Made by a program: the position numbers and the translations under genes
Assembly: GCF_030182585.1 (NCBI RefSeq)
Contig: NZ_JARXOW010000001.1
Location: forward strand, 1,178,001 to 1,242,000
DNA length: 64,000 nt
Direction: 5' to 3'
Source: Pedobacter faecalis
GTDB taxonomy: Bacteria > Bacteroidota > Bacteroidia > Sphingobacteriales > Sphingobacteriaceae
The notes under the pieces: generated by a model
Told to the model about the DNA's origin: nothing
Databases searched by the model: none
The model's input: only the letters and a program-made list of their open reading frames with translations
Shown here: positions 8,474-17,954 of the stretch, piece by piece
How positions within the stretch are numbered: position 1 is the first letter of the stretch
How the letters are laid out: each line of letters opens with the position of its first letter

Positions 8474-10705
8474 ATGAGATATATAAGTACCCTCGGCCTT
8501 TTATTTGCCCTTCTCGCCCTGCCCTTTGGTATGCGTGCTCAAGTTAAAAACAAACTCCTCACAGGTTCAGACCTGAAGTTGTGGGACAGTAAGCCGGCGG
8601 GCGACTGGATGACGGAGGCCTACCCCATGGGCAACGGCCGCATCGGGGGAATGGTGTTCGGCGGTATAACATCCGACCGTATACAGTTCAATGAGATCAG
8701 TCTTTGGACCGGCGATGAGCAGGAAACTGGTGCCTACCAAGCATTCGGGGATATCCTGATCAATCTGAACACACAGCGGCAGGGCGAAGCACAAGGCTAC
8801 CGCAGGGAACTGGATATACGCAATGCTGTGCAAACGGTTTCTTATACGCTTGGCGATACACACTTTAAACGGGAATACTTTTGCAGCTTTCCGGACAGCG
8901 TAATAGCCATATCGTTTACGGCCAGCAAGAAGCAGGCGTATAGCGGCACTATCACCTTAAAAGATGCACATGAAGCAACCGCAATTGTAAGCGGCGGGCA
9001 ACTCATCATTAAGGGAAAGCTGGAAAATGGCATGGCATACAGCGCACGGCTCCTGCTTAAAGCCGAAGGCGGATCGGTATCTGCGGACAGGGGCGCCAAA
9101 GGCAACGCTGAATTGCGTTTCGACAAGGTAAATAGCTTTACCATCCTTATGTCGGCGGCTACCGACTACAGCAATAAGCGCAGCAAGAACTGGAAGGGCG
9201 AGTTGCCGGAGATAAAGCTCGACCGGATCTTCCGGAAAACTTCAGAAAAATCCTTCAGGCAGATAAAAGATCGTCATATCCGCGACTACCAGTCTCTGTT
9301 CGGCCGTTTTCGCCTCGACCTGGGTTCGAGTTCAGCGGACATCCTTGCCAGGCCTACCGTGCAGCGACTCAGCGACTACAAGAACAACCCTGATCCACAA
9401 CTGGAAGCGCTTATTGCGCAGTACGGCCGTTACCTGCTCATCAGTTCGTCGAGAAAAGGCGGATTGCCAGCAAACTTGCAGGGGTTATGGAACCACAGCA
9501 ACAATCCGCCCTGGCGCTCCGACTACCACTCCAACATCAATATACAAATGAATTACTGGCCGGCAGAGCCGACTAACCTTTCAGAATGCCATATCCCCTA
9601 TCTCGATTACATCAACAGCATGCGTGAGGTAAAGAAAGCAAATACCCAAAAGCAATATCCTGGCGTTAGGGGCTGGACGGTAAAAACAGAGAACAACATT
9701 TTTGGCGGAGAAAGCTTTTCGTGGAATACGCCTGGAAGCGCCTGGTATGCACAGGCGATATGGGAACACTATGCCTTTACACGAGATACCGGTTACCTGA
9801 AAAACTTTGCCTACCCGATCATTAAAGAGATTGCGGAATTCTGGGACGACCACCTTAAACGTCGCGACAACGGGACACTGGTTGCCCCCATGGGCTGGTC
9901 GCCCGAACACGGCCCAACAGAAGATGGGGTCTCGCACGACCAGCAGATTGTTTGGGATTTGTTTACCAATTACATCGAGGCAGCTGATGTGCTTAGCGCC
10001 GATAAGCCCTATCGCGATCGTATTGCCGATATGCGAGAGCGACTGCTTAAGCCCAAAATCGGCAAATGGGGCCAGCTGCAGGAATGGGAAACCGACCGCG
10101 ACGACCCGAACGATAAGCACCGACATGTATCGCACCTGTTTGGTCTGCACCCGGGCCGGCAGTTCAGCATTGCGCAGACGCCGGAGCTGGCGAAAGCCGC
10201 CAAGGTGAGCCTACTGGCCAGAGGCGATGCCTCTACTGGCTGGTCGATGGCCTGGAAAATGAATTTCTGGGCACGCCTGCACGATGGGGAACATGCTTAC
10301 CTCATCCTAAAGAACTTCATTACGCCTGTGGGCGGAGGCGGGGTCGACTACAACGAAGGCGGCGGTATATACGCCAACCTCTTCTGCGCGCATCCGCCCT
10401 TTCAGATTGATGGCAACTTTGGCTATACCGCAGGCGTAGCCGAAATGCTTGTACAAAGTCAGACGGGCAGCATCGAAATACTCCCTGCCCTGCCCTCAGC
10501 CTGGAAGAACGGGCGGGTACAGGGGCTTCGCACACGAGGAAACTTCGAGATTACAGATATGGCGTGGAGAGATGGGCAAGTTACCAGCCTTAAGATAACG
10601 GCCGGTTCCGCAGGAGAATGCAGAATATCGGGTGGTGGACTGAACCTCAGCTTCCAGGCAAAGGCTGGAAAAACCTATACTTTTCGTCCTGAAAACAATC
10701 GCTGA
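8474..10705 (+). CDS. GH95 family glycoside hydrolase (alpha-L-fucosidase)
   Basis: This 743-residue secreted enzyme has a signal peptide (about 1-23, ending GMRA-Q). It has the GH95 plan: N-terminal beta domain with [12 protein letters not shown] and ISLWTGDE, then an (alpha/alpha)6 barrel. By analogy with Bifidobacterium AfcA the catalytic set is N354 and N356 (NINIQMNYW), E478 (SPEHG) and D646 (IDGNFG). GH95 enzymes cleave alpha-1,2-fucose (some alpha-galactose) by inversion. ATG 8474 is preferred to an upstream TTG at 8453 because it precedes the signal peptide directly. A FucP-like permease lies convergently downstream, which supports fucose use. There is no SusCD pair here, so this is not a classical PUL. 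Confidence 0.92.
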   Translation: MRYISTLGLLFALLALPFGMRAQVKNKLLTGSDLKLWDSKPAGDWMTEAYPMGNGRIGGMVFGGITSDRIQFNEISLWTGDEQETGAYQAFGDILINLNTQRQGEAQGYRRELDIRNAVQTVSYTLGDTHFKREYFCSFPDSVIAISFTASKKQAYSGTITLKDAHEATAIVSGGQLIIKGKLENGMAYSARLLLKAEGGSVSADRGAKGNAELRFDKVNSFTILMSAATDYSNKRSKNWKGELPEIKLDRIFRKTSEKSFRQIKDRHIRDYQSLFGRFRLDLGSSSADILARPTVQRLSDYKNNPDPQLEALIAQYGRYLLISSSRKGGLPANLQGLWNHSNNPPWRSDYHSNINIQMNYWPAEPTNLSECHIPYLDYINSMREVKKANTQKQYPGVRGWTVKTENNIFGGESFSWNTPGSAWYAQAIWEHYAFTRDTGYLKNFAYPIIKEIAEFWDDHLKRRDNGTLVAPMGWSPEHGPTEDGVSHDQQIVWDLFTNYIEAADVLSADKPYRDRIADMRERLLKPKIGKWGQLQEWETDRDDPNDKHRHVSHLFGLHPGRQFSIAQTPELAKAAKVSLLARGDASTGWSMAWKMNFWARLHDGEHAYLILKNFITPVGGGGVDYNEGGGIYANLFCAHPPFQIDGNFGYTAGVAEMLVQSQTGSIEILPALPSAWKNGRVQGLRTRGNFEITDMAWRDGQVTSLKITAGSAGECRISGGGLNLSFQAKAGKTYTFRPENNR

Positions 10706-10737
10706 TTTTCTTTGTTGCTTGTAAAAAACACAAACAC

Positions 10738-10968
10738 ATGGAGGAATTTAGCATTGAGGTTGCGGATGGCGACCGCGAATTATTTTACGATGTAGTGGCC
10801 TTAGGCAGCAGTATGTACGACGTTTATCTGAACGGCACCAAGGTTGGCACCGTTCAGTTAGACGATAAAAATCATGATCATTGCGAATCTGTGAATTGCC
10901 AGATCGATCTGCCGCTGCTCCACAAAATACGCAATGGCATACAGCTCTATGAAACAATCAACGATTAA
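10738..10968 (+). CDS. Small conserved-looking hypothetical protein
   Basis: This acidic protein of 76 residues has no signal peptide or membrane segment and is not recognised. It has a mixed beta pattern (ELFYDVVALGSSMYDVYLNGTKVGTV) followed by two Cys/His-containing stretches (DHCESVNCQ). It lies 32 bases after the GH95 stop on the same strand, so it could be co-transcribed, and its end overlaps the convergent permease gene by four bases. A small cytosolic beta-rich protein is all that can be said. Confidence 0.6.
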   Translation: MEEFSIEVADGDRELFYDVVALGSSMYDVYLNGTKVGTVQLDDKNHDHCESVNCQIDLPLLHKIRNGIQLYETIND

Positions 10969-12203
10969 GCTTTTCCGGTCTTATAAAACTTAAACCCGAA
11001 AAGGAAGATGATCAGATAGCATATGATCGGCGTATAGTAGGCGTTGGCCACACCATAATGATCGGCCACAAAGCCCATAAGTAAAGGATAAAACGCACCG
11101 CCCACAACGCCCATAGAGAGGAATGATGAAGCGCGCTGGGTGTGGTGGCCCAGGTTTTTAAGTCCCAGACTAAATATGGTAGGGAACATAATACTGAAGA
11201 AGAAGTTGATCAGGATAAGCGCAACAAATGACACCATACCAAGGCTCTGCGCTACGATAATACACATCAATATATTACCGAGGGCAAAAGTGGCAAGAAG
11301 CCTGTTTGGTGCGACAAATCGCATCAGTGTGGTACCCACCACCCGGCCTAACAGCATAGCCCCCATGAACAGTCCGCCCATGAGATAAGAGGATTTTGAG
11401 TGACTGAATCCGACGATCTCCTCAGCGTAATTGATAAAGAAGGCCCAGGTGGCTGCCTGTGCGGCCACATTGAAGAACTGCGCTATAGCTGCCCACACAA
11501 AATGCCTGTGCTGAAATAGCTTTTTACCAGGCGCTATATCAACGTTTACCGCCTCAGGATCTACAGCCTCGGCAGCATGCGGATCGGTAAGTGGCGGCAC
11601 CTTCACAAACGAGAAAGCAATGGCCACAAGCAGAATCACCGTACCTATTACCGCATAAAGTGTTTTTACAGAGGTCAGGTCAGAACTACCCTCCACATGG
11701 CTGGCCAGCAAAAAGTAGCCACCTATGGTTGGTCCGAGCATCGTTCCCACCGCATTAAAGGTCTGCGCAAAGTTAATCCGCAGGTCGCTCGTCCGCTGAT
11801 CGCCCAATGCCGCTACAAAAGGGTGCGCCACCGTTTCCAGTGTCGATAATCCGCAGCCTACGATAAATAAGGCGATCCCGAAAAACGGGAAAGAAAACAA
11901 ATTGGCCGCAGGAATGAAAAGCAAAGCGCCCGCTGCAAAAAGCGAGAGCCCGAGCAGAACCCCCTTCTTATAGCCGAAACGTTTCATGAATAATCCAGCC
12001 GGAATACCCATGACACCGTACGCGCCGAAAACGGCAAACTGCACAAAGCCCGACTGCATACGCGAGAGACTCATCGTGTTCTGGAAGTGCTTATTCAATA
12101 CATCTGCCATAGAGATGGCAATACCCCAAAACAAAAAGAGTGAGGTTACAAAAACAATAATTACAAGGAATCTCTTTTCCGTGAATAGTGGTTTGTCGGT
12201 CAT
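10965..12203 (-). CDS. MFS sugar permease, FucP/NagP-like
   Basis: This 412-residue protein has twelve hydrophobic segments and the FucP-family start (FLFWGIAISMADVLNKHFQ, near 24-42), followed by LSRMQSGFVQFAVFGAYGVMG and ETVAHPFVAALG. Members of this family are proton symporters for fucose, glucose/galactose or N-acetylglucosamine in the inner membrane. Proximity to the GH95 fucosidase makes L-fucose the best guess, but no fucose catabolic genes are in the window. It follows the barrel protein gene upstream (57-base gap) and may share its transcript. Confidence 0.85.
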   Translation of the reverse strand: MTDKPLFTEKRFLVIIVFVTSLFLFWGIAISMADVLNKHFQNTMSLSRMQSGFVQFAVFGAYGVMGIPAGLFMKRFGYKKGVLLGLSLFAAGALLFIPAANLFSFPFFGIALFIVGCGLSTLETVAHPFVAALGDQRTSDLRINFAQTFNAVGTMLGPTIGGYFLLASHVEGSSDLTSVKTLYAVIGTVILLVAIAFSFVKVPPLTDPHAAEAVDPEAVNVDIAPGKKLFQHRHFVWAAIAQFFNVAAQAATWAFFINYAEEIVGFSHSKSSYLMGGLFMGAMLLGRVVGTTLMRFVAPNRLLATFALGNILMCIIVAQSLGMVSFVALILINFFFSIMFPTIFSLGLKNLGHHTQRASSFLSMGVVGGAFYPLLMGFVADHYGVANAYYTPIICYLIIFLFGFKFYKTGKA

Positions 12204-12260
12204 ATCTGGTTAAATTGTAGGCTGAATATACATAACTTCTCGCTGTATATCTGTAACAAT

Positions 12261-13253
12261 TTAATTTGAAAAATTGTACCGGAGCCCAAAGGCCTGCTGG
12301 TTATCAACAACACCCTCCACGAAATGAAATGAAAGGGCGAACATGCCTTCTATACCTTTATAGATCTTTGGCCGCCAGATCAAATCAGTGCGGTTATACT
12401 GTTTAGCCGTATAAAACTGGTCGCCATACCTGATATTATGCCCCTCCCCGGTGTAAAAAGAGTTGATGATGCCGAACGACTTATACTCGGCCTGTGCCTC
12501 GAGCAACAGCCCTTTGGGCGTTTGCCAGCCGCCTATAGTTCGCAAGCGCTCAAATGACATTAGTCCCCCAACGTTAAGTACAAGCGAGTCTAGGAAAGTT
12601 TTGCGCGACAAATCCATCCCTGCCTTTACGAGCAATGCGCCATTGTCTTCAATATGATCGCCAGGAATTTCAACGGCAGGGCCTGCGTCATGCAGCATCA
12701 TCGCATAATGCGATATAAAGAAGACCCCGGTTTTGTATTGGCCCGACAAGCCAAAGATGAAATTCTCCCGGTCGGTAGCCGTTTGCCTGCTTGTCCAGTC
12801 TATCCAAAGCACTTGCCGCCACTTGCTGTTCTCATACTTCAGGAGCATACCCTCCACATTTGGCCGATAGTAATTAAAGGTATCTTTAAGCACCGCTCTG
12901 GGATAGTCAGACACCAACCCATGCCGGGGAAACATTCCCATATAAAAATTCCAGTCGCTCTTTTTAAATTCATAATAGGCTACCGGGTCTATTTTATCGG
13001 TAAACCTGGAAGAACCGAATTCGTGCAGGGCATTGAATCCGGCACGCAGATGGTGTACACTGTCCAGCAAAACCCCAATCTCCGGCGAGAAACGAAGACC
13101 GAATATGGTTTGTGGGTAACGGCCGGATTTAGCATATTCCCGGTTGTCAGCAAATGTATGCAGGTTAAAATTATATTCCAGCTTCTGGGCACTGGCAGCG
13201 TGCACCGCAAGTGTAAAAAAGAAAGCCAAAAGGCATCGTAGGCGGATGTACAT
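12261..13253 (-). CDS. Putative outer-membrane beta-barrel protein
   Basis: This 330-residue protein has a signal peptide (1-21, ending HAASA-Q). The rest is a series of amphipathic strands with many Tyr, Phe and Trp, ending in FGLRYNFSN. That pattern suggests a 14- to 16-strand porin-like barrel. ATG 13253 is chosen because it precedes the signal sequence; the frame upstream has no such signal. It is followed at 57 bases by the FucP-like permease, so outer- and inner-membrane passage of the same sugar is possible but unproven. Confidence 0.65.
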   Translation of the reverse strand: MYIRLRCLLAFFFTLAVHAASAQKLEYNFNLHTFADNREYAKSGRYPQTIFGLRFSPEIGVLLDSVHHLRAGFNALHEFGSSRFTDKIDPVAYYEFKKSDWNFYMGMFPRHGLVSDYPRAVLKDTFNYYRPNVEGMLLKYENSKWRQVLWIDWTSRQTATDRENFIFGLSGQYKTGVFFISHYAMMLHDAGPAVEIPGDHIEDNGALLVKAGMDLSRKTFLDSLVLNVGGLMSFERLRTIGGWQTPKGLLLEAQAEYKSFGIINSFYTGEGHNIRYGDQFYTAKQYNRTDLIWRPKIYKGIEGMFALSFHFVEGVVDNQQAFGLRYNFSN

Positions 13254-13353
13254 AAATGTATCGTCAATAAGGCCGTAAAAATAGAAATAAAATGAACTAA
13301 TAAAGTCCTGCGCTGTTATTATACTACCAATGCAACCGTTAAATTGATCAGAC

Positions 13354-13482
13354 ATGAACACCCAGCAAAAAACAAAGAAGGCTGAACAGAAGGAACAGAA
13401 AAACCCTAAAGGCCCCGAACCGGAAAATAACACCTCAGCTAAAGACGCTAAAAAAGTAACAACAAAAAAGGAGTCCAAATAA
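13354..13482 (+). CDS. Small lysine-rich protein (42 aa)
   Basis: This is a short frame starting MNTQQKTKKAEQKEQ and ending KKESK, with about one third lysine, no hydrophobic stretch, and probably disordered. The stop codon lies inside a good intrinsic terminator, which supports a real transcript. Similar short Lys/Glu/Pro-rich proteins are frequent in Pedobacter-type genomes, but I recognise no family. A non-coding transcript is the alternative. Confidence 0.45.
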   Translation: MNTQQKTKKAEQKEQKNPKGPEPENNTSAKDAKKVTTKKESK

Positions 13483-13497
13483 TCGGGCTCCTTTTTT
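13470..13497 (+). terminator. Intrinsic terminator of the 42-aa gene
   Basis: A seven-pair stem, GGAGTCC (13470-13476) with GGGCTCC (13485-13491, one G-T pair), is followed by six T. The stem overlaps the end of the small coding frame. Confidence 0.8.
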
Positions 13498-13509
13498 CTG
13501 ATAATTCAT

Positions 13510-13686
13510 TCAAGATTTCTTCTTCGGCACTTTGGCGCCCTCCTCACGTGCTTCGGATAACCCGATAGCCACGGCCTGTTTTTTGGACGTGACCTTCTTA
13601 CCACTGCCCGACTTCAGTTTACCTTCTTTCATTTCATGCATCGTTTCTTCTACTTTTTCTGATGCTTTTTTAGAATACTTTGCCAT
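13510..13686 (-). CDS. DUF6496-like small basic protein (58 aa)
   Basis: This 58-residue protein starts MAKYSKKASEKVEETMHEMK and continues with LKSGSGKKVTSKKQAVAIGLSEAREEG before a KVPKKKS end. The pattern (a short amphipathic helix, then SGSGKKVTS and KQAIAIGLSEAR) is that of a small protein family of unknown function found in Bacteroidota and Proteobacteria. The high charge suggests nucleic-acid association, which is inference. It lies 50 bases downstream of the fatty acid hydroxylase gene on the same strand, so co-transcription is possible. Confidence 0.7.
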   Translation of the reverse strand: MAKYSKKASEKVEETMHEMKEGKLKSGSGKKVTSKKQAVAIGLSEAREEGAKVPKKKS

Positions 13687-13736
13687 AACCTGGTGTTTTA
13701 ATGGCTTAACACGCAGGCAGACAGCTTTGTTTGGGA

Positions 13737-14339
13737 TTACTTGGTACCGAATACCTTATCCCACAAATTGGAGGTTACACCGTACTTAGTGTTTGGATCG
13801 CTATAGTGATGCAGCATATGCTGCTGCTTCAGCTTCTTCCAGGCTCCGCTTTTGAACTGGGCATGGTGCAGCATATAATGCGTCATATCGTAAAAAAGAT
13901 AACCCACTATGAAACCGGCAAAAAAACCATCCAGCATATCGTCCGGAAGCGTCCATTTAAAGAGAAAGTAAAACAGCGTGGCTAGCGGAATACTTGCCGA
14001 AGGCGGCATCACGAGGCGTTTAGCATCGTTAGGGTAATCATGATGAACCCCGTGAAAGATAAAATGAATGCGTTTGCCCCACTCCGACGCCGGATAGAAA
14101 TGAAAGACGAACCTGTGCATAACATATTCCGTCAGCGTCCATACAAAAAGCCCGAGAATCAGATGAAACGCAAAGGCAGCAAATCCGCTCTCCGCAACAG
14201 AAAGCCAGGAAAAATAAAGGATCACCGGCACAAAAACGATGAGCGGCACGTAGAAAGGAACCTTCGAAAGACTTTCTAAGAGCGGACTCTTGAACATCCT
14301 GATAGACTCCCTCGAGTTGGAAATAAAATTCTTCTTCAT
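13737..14339 (-). CDS. Fatty acid 2-hydroxylase / sterol desaturase superfamily protein
   Basis: This 200-residue membrane protein has the full di-iron histidine set: H75/H80, H96/H99/H100, H154/H158/H159 and H174/H177/H178. Hydrophobic segments lie near 28-48, 55-72 and 115-150. Length and spacing resemble the hydroxylase domain of FA2H/Scs7, which adds a 2-hydroxyl group to sphingolipid fatty acids. Sphingobacteriaceae make 2-hydroxylated sphingolipids, so that is the likely role. A carotenoid hydroxylase (CrtZ-like) is an alternative, but the DYPNDAKRLV motif favours FA2H. Confidence 0.78.
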   Translation of the reverse strand: MKKNFISNSRESIRMFKSPLLESLSKVPFYVPLIVFVPVILYFSWLSVAESGFAAFAFHLILGLFVWTLTEYVMHRFVFHFYPASEWGKRIHFIFHGVHHDYPNDAKRLVMPPSASIPLATLFYFLFKWTLPDDMLDGFFAGFIVGYLFYDMTHYMLHHAQFKSGAWKKLKQQHMLHHYSDPNTKYGVTSNLWDKVFGTK

Positions 14340-14454
14340 TACTTATAATTTAAGCACCTGAAACGGGGAACTAAAATACGTGTTTTCTCAAACCTTTACA
14401 CCGCCCGTAAAGCATTTCTTATCCTATATCAAGATTTTTAACATTCGGCCGACT

Positions 14455-14462
14455 TAATTTTG
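14455..14462 (+). promoter_or_regulatory. -7 box upstream of pirin
   Basis: TAATTTTG matches TAnnTTTG exactly. It lies 38 bases before ATG 14501, giving a leader of about 30 bases. The -33 partner is weak. Confidence 0.5.
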
Positions 14463-14500
14463 TATCAACAGTTTAAAAAACAACATTAATCACAATCGCC

Positions 14501-15217
14501 ATGGCACAATCTATCTTACATTTGGCAGCATCGAGAGACACATCTGATTTCGGATGGCTTAAAAGCGCTCATACTTTTAGCTTTGGTAAACATTACAATC
14601 CTGAGCGCATCAACTTCGGCGCCTTGCGCGTTCTTAACGACGATACCGTTAGCGGTGGCATGGGCTTTGGCGAGCACCCGCACGACAACATGGAAATCAT
14701 TTCCATCCCGCTGAGCGGCGCACTAAAGCATGAAGACAGCATGGGCAATGTAGCCATTATAGAGGAAGGCGAGATCCAAGTCATGAGCGCCGGGACAGGG
14801 ATTTATCACAAGGAGTTCAATAAAAACCACCAGGAGACGGTTCAATTTCTGCAGATATGGCTGTTTCCAAATCAGCGGAACGTAACGCCAAGATATCAGC
14901 AGCTAAAATATAGTGAGCGTTTAACACCTAATACATTTACCCAGGTATTATCACCCGATGCAAATGATGAGGGGGTCTGGATACATCAGAACGCCTGGTT
15001 TAACATCGGAAAGTTCGATGCTGAAACGACGGTTAGTTACCCGCTAAAAAACAAAGACAATGGCTTATATGTATTTGTCATCAACGGGTCGACTATAGTT
15101 GAGGGCCAGGAACTTCATGCCAGAGACGGCTACGGTGTTTGGGAAACGGAAAACATCTCGATCACCGCAAGCGCAGGAGCTGAAATTCTTTTGATGGAAG
15201 TACCTATGAACTTTTAA
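14501..15217 (+). CDS. Pirin family protein (YhhW-like)
   Basis: This 238-residue bicupin has the pirin N-terminal signature SFGKHYNPERINFGALRVLNDD and the metal site GEHPHDNMEI (about 57-66) with a later GTGIYHKEF and the conserved Glu. Short YhhW-type pirins include quercetin 2,3-dioxygenases. The cytosolic role in Bacteroidota is unknown. The start is supported by MAQSILHLAASRD, close to family starts. Confidence 0.88.
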   Translation: MAQSILHLAASRDTSDFGWLKSAHTFSFGKHYNPERINFGALRVLNDDTVSGGMGFGEHPHDNMEIISIPLSGALKHEDSMGNVAIIEEGEIQVMSAGTGIYHKEFNKNHQETVQFLQIWLFPNQRNVTPRYQQLKYSERLTPNTFTQVLSPDANDEGVWIHQNAWFNIGKFDAETTVSYPLKNKDNGLYVFVINGSTIVEGQELHARDGYGVWETENISITASAGAEILLMEVPMNF

Positions 15218-15255
15218 TGCTATATTTATAATGACTTAATTGTTTTTATAAGGTT

Positions 15256-15558
15256 ATGCAAAAACAAATCCTTGTAGTATCTACTGAGCATGAAATACTC
15301 GAAACCATTATCAGACTGATCAACAGCAATCCGAACATGCATGGTACGGGCATTAATACGGTCGACCAGGCCCTTACCATGTTCCGTTCGGCAGCGTACG
15401 ACCTGGTGCTGATCGGTGCCGGGCTCAGCAAAGAAGAAGAACAGGAACTGGTTACCACGATTGAGCGCTCGCGCAATCGCGTTCCTGTCGTGTTTCACTA
15501 TGGCGGCGGCAGCGGGCTGTTGTTTACGGAGATCTACGGGGCTTTGGGAAAGGTTTAG
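15256..15558 (+). CDS. Degenerate response-regulator receiver domain
   Basis: This 100-residue protein follows the receiver fold (beta1 QILVVST, beta3 YDLVLIG, beta4 VPVVFHY). It lacks the phosphorylation site: the acidic pair after beta1 is S9-T10, the acceptor aspartate after beta3 is G54, and the beta4 Thr/Ser position is occupied by H81. It also ends early, without a clear fifth strand-helix pair. It therefore cannot be phosphorylated in the usual way and may act by binding a partner. It stands alone, with no kinase nearby. Confidence 0.65.
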   Translation: MQKQILVVSTEHEILETIIRLINSNPNMHGTGINTVDQALTMFRSAAYDLVLIGAGLSKEEEQELVTTIERSRNRVPVVFHYGGGSGLLFTEIYGALGKV

Positions 15559-15590
15559 TATATTAGCTAAACAATCAAATTTTCGCAATC

Positions 15591-16661
15591 ATGATCAGGT
15601 TTATATTAACGCTTCTCCTGCTATCGTCAGCCATTTTTACGGGTATGGCACAGCAAACCTTTACCATTTCCGGATTTGTAAAAAACAGCAAAGGGGAACC
15701 GATAGAAGCTGCCACTGTATTTATAGATGGTTCTCAAAGTATCACACGGTCGGGCAAAGACGGCGGCTTTGCATTCAAAAACCTATTTCCCGGCACTTAT
15801 CAGGTGGTGGTTAATATGATGGGTTACCAGCCTGTGAAGCAAAGCACCAACATCCAGACGATTTCGCCTGTACTTGACATACGCATGGCCGATAAGGCAA
15901 TAATCCTTAAAGAGGTCGTCATCGGAAATAACGCTGCCCGGGAAAAGTTTATGAAGATATTCATCAAGAACTTCATCGGAGAGTCGGGCAATGCCAAACA
16001 GTGTAAACTGGTTAATCCGCAGATCATCGATTTCAGCACGAACAAAAAAATTATTGAGGGCGTAACGGATGACTTTCTGATTATCGACAACCAGAGCTTA
16101 GGCTATCGAATCAAATATCTGTTGCGGCACTTCCGTTTTAACCAGGCTACGGGTACTACAAGCTACGACGGTCAGTGTATTTTTGAAGAACTGGAGGGCA
16201 GCGAAGCACAAAAGGCAGTCTGGCAGGAAAACAGGAAGCTAGCTTACGAAGGTTCGCTCATGCACTATTTCCGGGCTTTTTATAATAATCAACTCCGAGA
16301 AGAGGGCTTTCTCACCTACTCTATTAAGAACGGGGTTAATCCGATGCAGATTGACCCACGACCGGTTTTGCTTGACCAAATTGCTTACCGGGCTGACAGC
16401 ACTTTCGTAACCATTGAACTGCCGAGTAGGATGTATACTGTTTTCGACCGCAAAAAAGCCGCATCCGCAGACCGGAACATGGATAAGGAAAGCCTCGAGC
16501 AATACATGGAAAAGACGGGGTCGATTATGAAACCCTATTTAAAACAGGCGAAGATCGATGCAAAAGGCAGCTATGTAGATTATCGGAGTTTTTTGATCAG
16601 CGGTTTTTGGGGACGCAAGCGTATTGGCGACCAGTTACCTTATGAGTATCAACCGGAGTAA
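15591..16661 (+). CDS. Secreted protein with carboxypeptidase-regulatory-like domain
   Basis: This 356-residue protein has a signal peptide (about 1-20, ending GMA-Q) and then a CarboxypepD_reg-like beta sandwich (about 22-105: GFVKNSKGEPIEAATVFIDGS). The rest (from about 105) resembles the DUF5686-lite proteins of Bacteroidota, which lack a barrel. A position in the periplasm or the outer face of the outer membrane is likely. Function is unknown. It is followed by a terminator shared with the convergent PKD gene. Confidence 0.7.
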   Translation: MIRFILTLLLLSSAIFTGMAQQTFTISGFVKNSKGEPIEAATVFIDGSQSITRSGKDGGFAFKNLFPGTYQVVVNMMGYQPVKQSTNIQTISPVLDIRMADKAIILKEVVIGNNAAREKFMKIFIKNFIGESGNAKQCKLVNPQIIDFSTNKKIIEGVTDDFLIIDNQSLGYRIKYLLRHFRFNQATGTTSYDGQCIFEELEGSEAQKAVWQENRKLAYEGSLMHYFRAFYNNQLREEGFLTYSIKNGVNPMQIDPRPVLLDQIAYRADSTFVTIELPSRMYTVFDRKKAASADRNMDKESLEQYMEKTGSIMKPYLKQAKIDAKGSYVDYRSFLISGFWGRKRIGDQLPYEYQPE

Positions 16662-16668
16662 AAACAAA

Positions 16669-16705
16669 AATCCTCAAAGTGGTTGTTACACACACCTTGA
16701 GGATT
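16669..16705. terminator. Bidirectional terminator
   Basis: AATCCTCAA (16669-16677) pairs with TTGAGGATT (16697-16705). The hairpin lies between two convergent genes and has A- and T-rich flanks on both sides. Confidence 0.75.
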
Positions 16706-16740
16706 AAATTACAAAATATTGCTAAACCTGGTCTAAAGGC

Positions 16741-17811
16741 TTACTTGAACAGAGCTACTTCACCGAACTGGATCGCACCCCCGCCGAAGTTCTCATTGAT
16801 ATTTAAGCGGTAGTATTTGAAAGATCCAGGGTTGCTAACCGCAAAGTAGAACTTCTTCCAGTCCAGACCGGCGTCTGTATTTGGAAAGCCCCTTTCCAGT
16901 AACTGGTCTGTCCAGTGTTTCTCCATAGAACGCGAATCAACAATTGTCCAGTTCTCGCCATCATTAGATCCTTCCATAGTCCAGATTTTCGGGTCTCTTT
17001 CTGGCGAATCGTTTCCGTTACCGATGCTATAGAATTTCAAGGTCTGAGCGCTCGAGAATTCCATAGTTACATTCCACTCTTTATCTGCCGCCCAACCAAT
17101 CAGAAACTTGTTGTCGTCTTTTTTATCGAACAACTTTGTTGCGTTCTCATTGGCATTACCGGTATTGTCTTCTGTTACGGTATACCCTACCATCGCGTCC
17201 ATAAAATTGGTCACGATACCTTCAGTACTGGCATCTTTGGTAATGATTGCAACAGAACCCTTTTTTGTGGTCAGCTGGATTCTAGCCGGAACAATTACCC
17301 CGGTAGGCACCTTATACAGGGGCTCCAAATCGTCAGAAATAAACGTTTTAGTTGTTGGCGTCGAAGTATCGGTGAACCTCCACTCAATAGATTCAATATC
17401 TAAATCCGTTTGCGCCTTGAAAGCCAGCTCATTCGGTGTACCGGTTTTCGTAGCACTGATGCCTAAGATCTCATTCGGGTCAATGGTGATCTCTCTCAAA
17501 TACTGCGAAGTTTTTCCAGATTCGGAAGTAGCGGTGAGCGTAACCTGAAATGTACCGGTTGTCATGTAAACGTGTTCGGGGTCGTTACTGTAGGCAACAC
17601 TGTCATCTCCAAAACGCCAGGTCACTTCCTTAAAGTCTGACGAGTTGTTGGTAAACTTCCAGGTAAATGGGTCATCTCCTGGTTCTACTGCGAAGTCAAC
17701 GACGGGCCGGGTCCCTTCGTCTTCGACGACTTCGACTGGTGTATCTTTAGAGCAGGCAGCAATTGCTGTCGCAAAAAAGATAAACATCAGCGGTTTAACT
17801 AATTTTTTCAT
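16741..17811 (-). CDS. PKD-discoidin lipoprotein (copy of the 17955-19034 gene)
   Basis: This 356-residue lipoprotein has a lipobox ending in C20 (AIAACSK), a PKD-like domain (about 45-130, FTNNSSDFKEVTWRFGDDS) and a C-terminal discoidin-like module (about 225-356, with MEGSNDGENWTIVDSR and FGEVALFK). ATG 17811 is used because the earlier in-frame ATG gives no lipobox. It is clearly a tandem paralogue of the gene at 17955-19034. It lies beyond the terminator of the SusCD operon and has its own TAnnTTTG box, so it may be expressed separately. A glycan-binding role is inferred. Confidence 0.82.
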   Translation of the reverse strand: MKKLVKPLMFIFFATAIAACSKDTPVEVVEDEGTRPVVDFAVEPGDDPFTWKFTNNSSDFKEVTWRFGDDSVAYSNDPEHVYMTTGTFQVTLTATSESGKTSQYLREITIDPNEILGISATKTGTPNELAFKAQTDLDIESIEWRFTDTSTPTTKTFISDDLEPLYKVPTGVIVPARIQLTTKKGSVAIITKDASTEGIVTNFMDAMVGYTVTEDNTGNANENATKLFDKKDDNKFLIGWAADKEWNVTMEFSSAQTLKFYSIGNGNDSPERDPKIWTMEGSNDGENWTIVDSRSMEKHWTDQLLERGFPNTDAGLDWKKFYFAVSNPGSFKYYRLNINENFGGGAIQFGEVALFK

Positions 17812-17837
17812 TGCGTTGTTTTTTTTTAATGTATTAA

Positions 17838-17845
17838 CAAAAATA
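17838..17845 (-). promoter_or_regulatory. -7 box of the PKD-discoidin paralogue
   Basis: On the minus strand TATTTTTG matches TAnnTTTG, 26 bases before ATG 17811. The -33 element is poor. Its position downstream of the operon terminator supports an independent transcript. Confidence 0.45.
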
Positions 17846-17895
17846 GCGCTAAAAACCACCAGATGTGCGAGTGTAATCAAAATGTGATACAACGA

Positions 17896-17923
17896 AAAAG
17901 GGTGCCTTTTCAGGCACCCTTTC
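17896..17923 (-). terminator. Terminator of the double SusCD operon
   Basis: AAGGGTGCC (17898-17906) pairs with GGCACCCTT (17913-17921). On the minus strand the stem is followed by a run of T, so it ends transcription from the eleven-gene operon 32 bases after the stop at 17955. Confidence 0.85.
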
Positions 17924-17954
17924 AAGAATATTCCATTGTAATAACGTTGGGCTA

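Noticed and set aside
8474..13253. GH95-permease-barrel region as a polysaccharide utilisation locus
   Set aside because: There is no SusC/SusD pair and the genes are on opposite strands, so only a loose functional cluster can be claimed.
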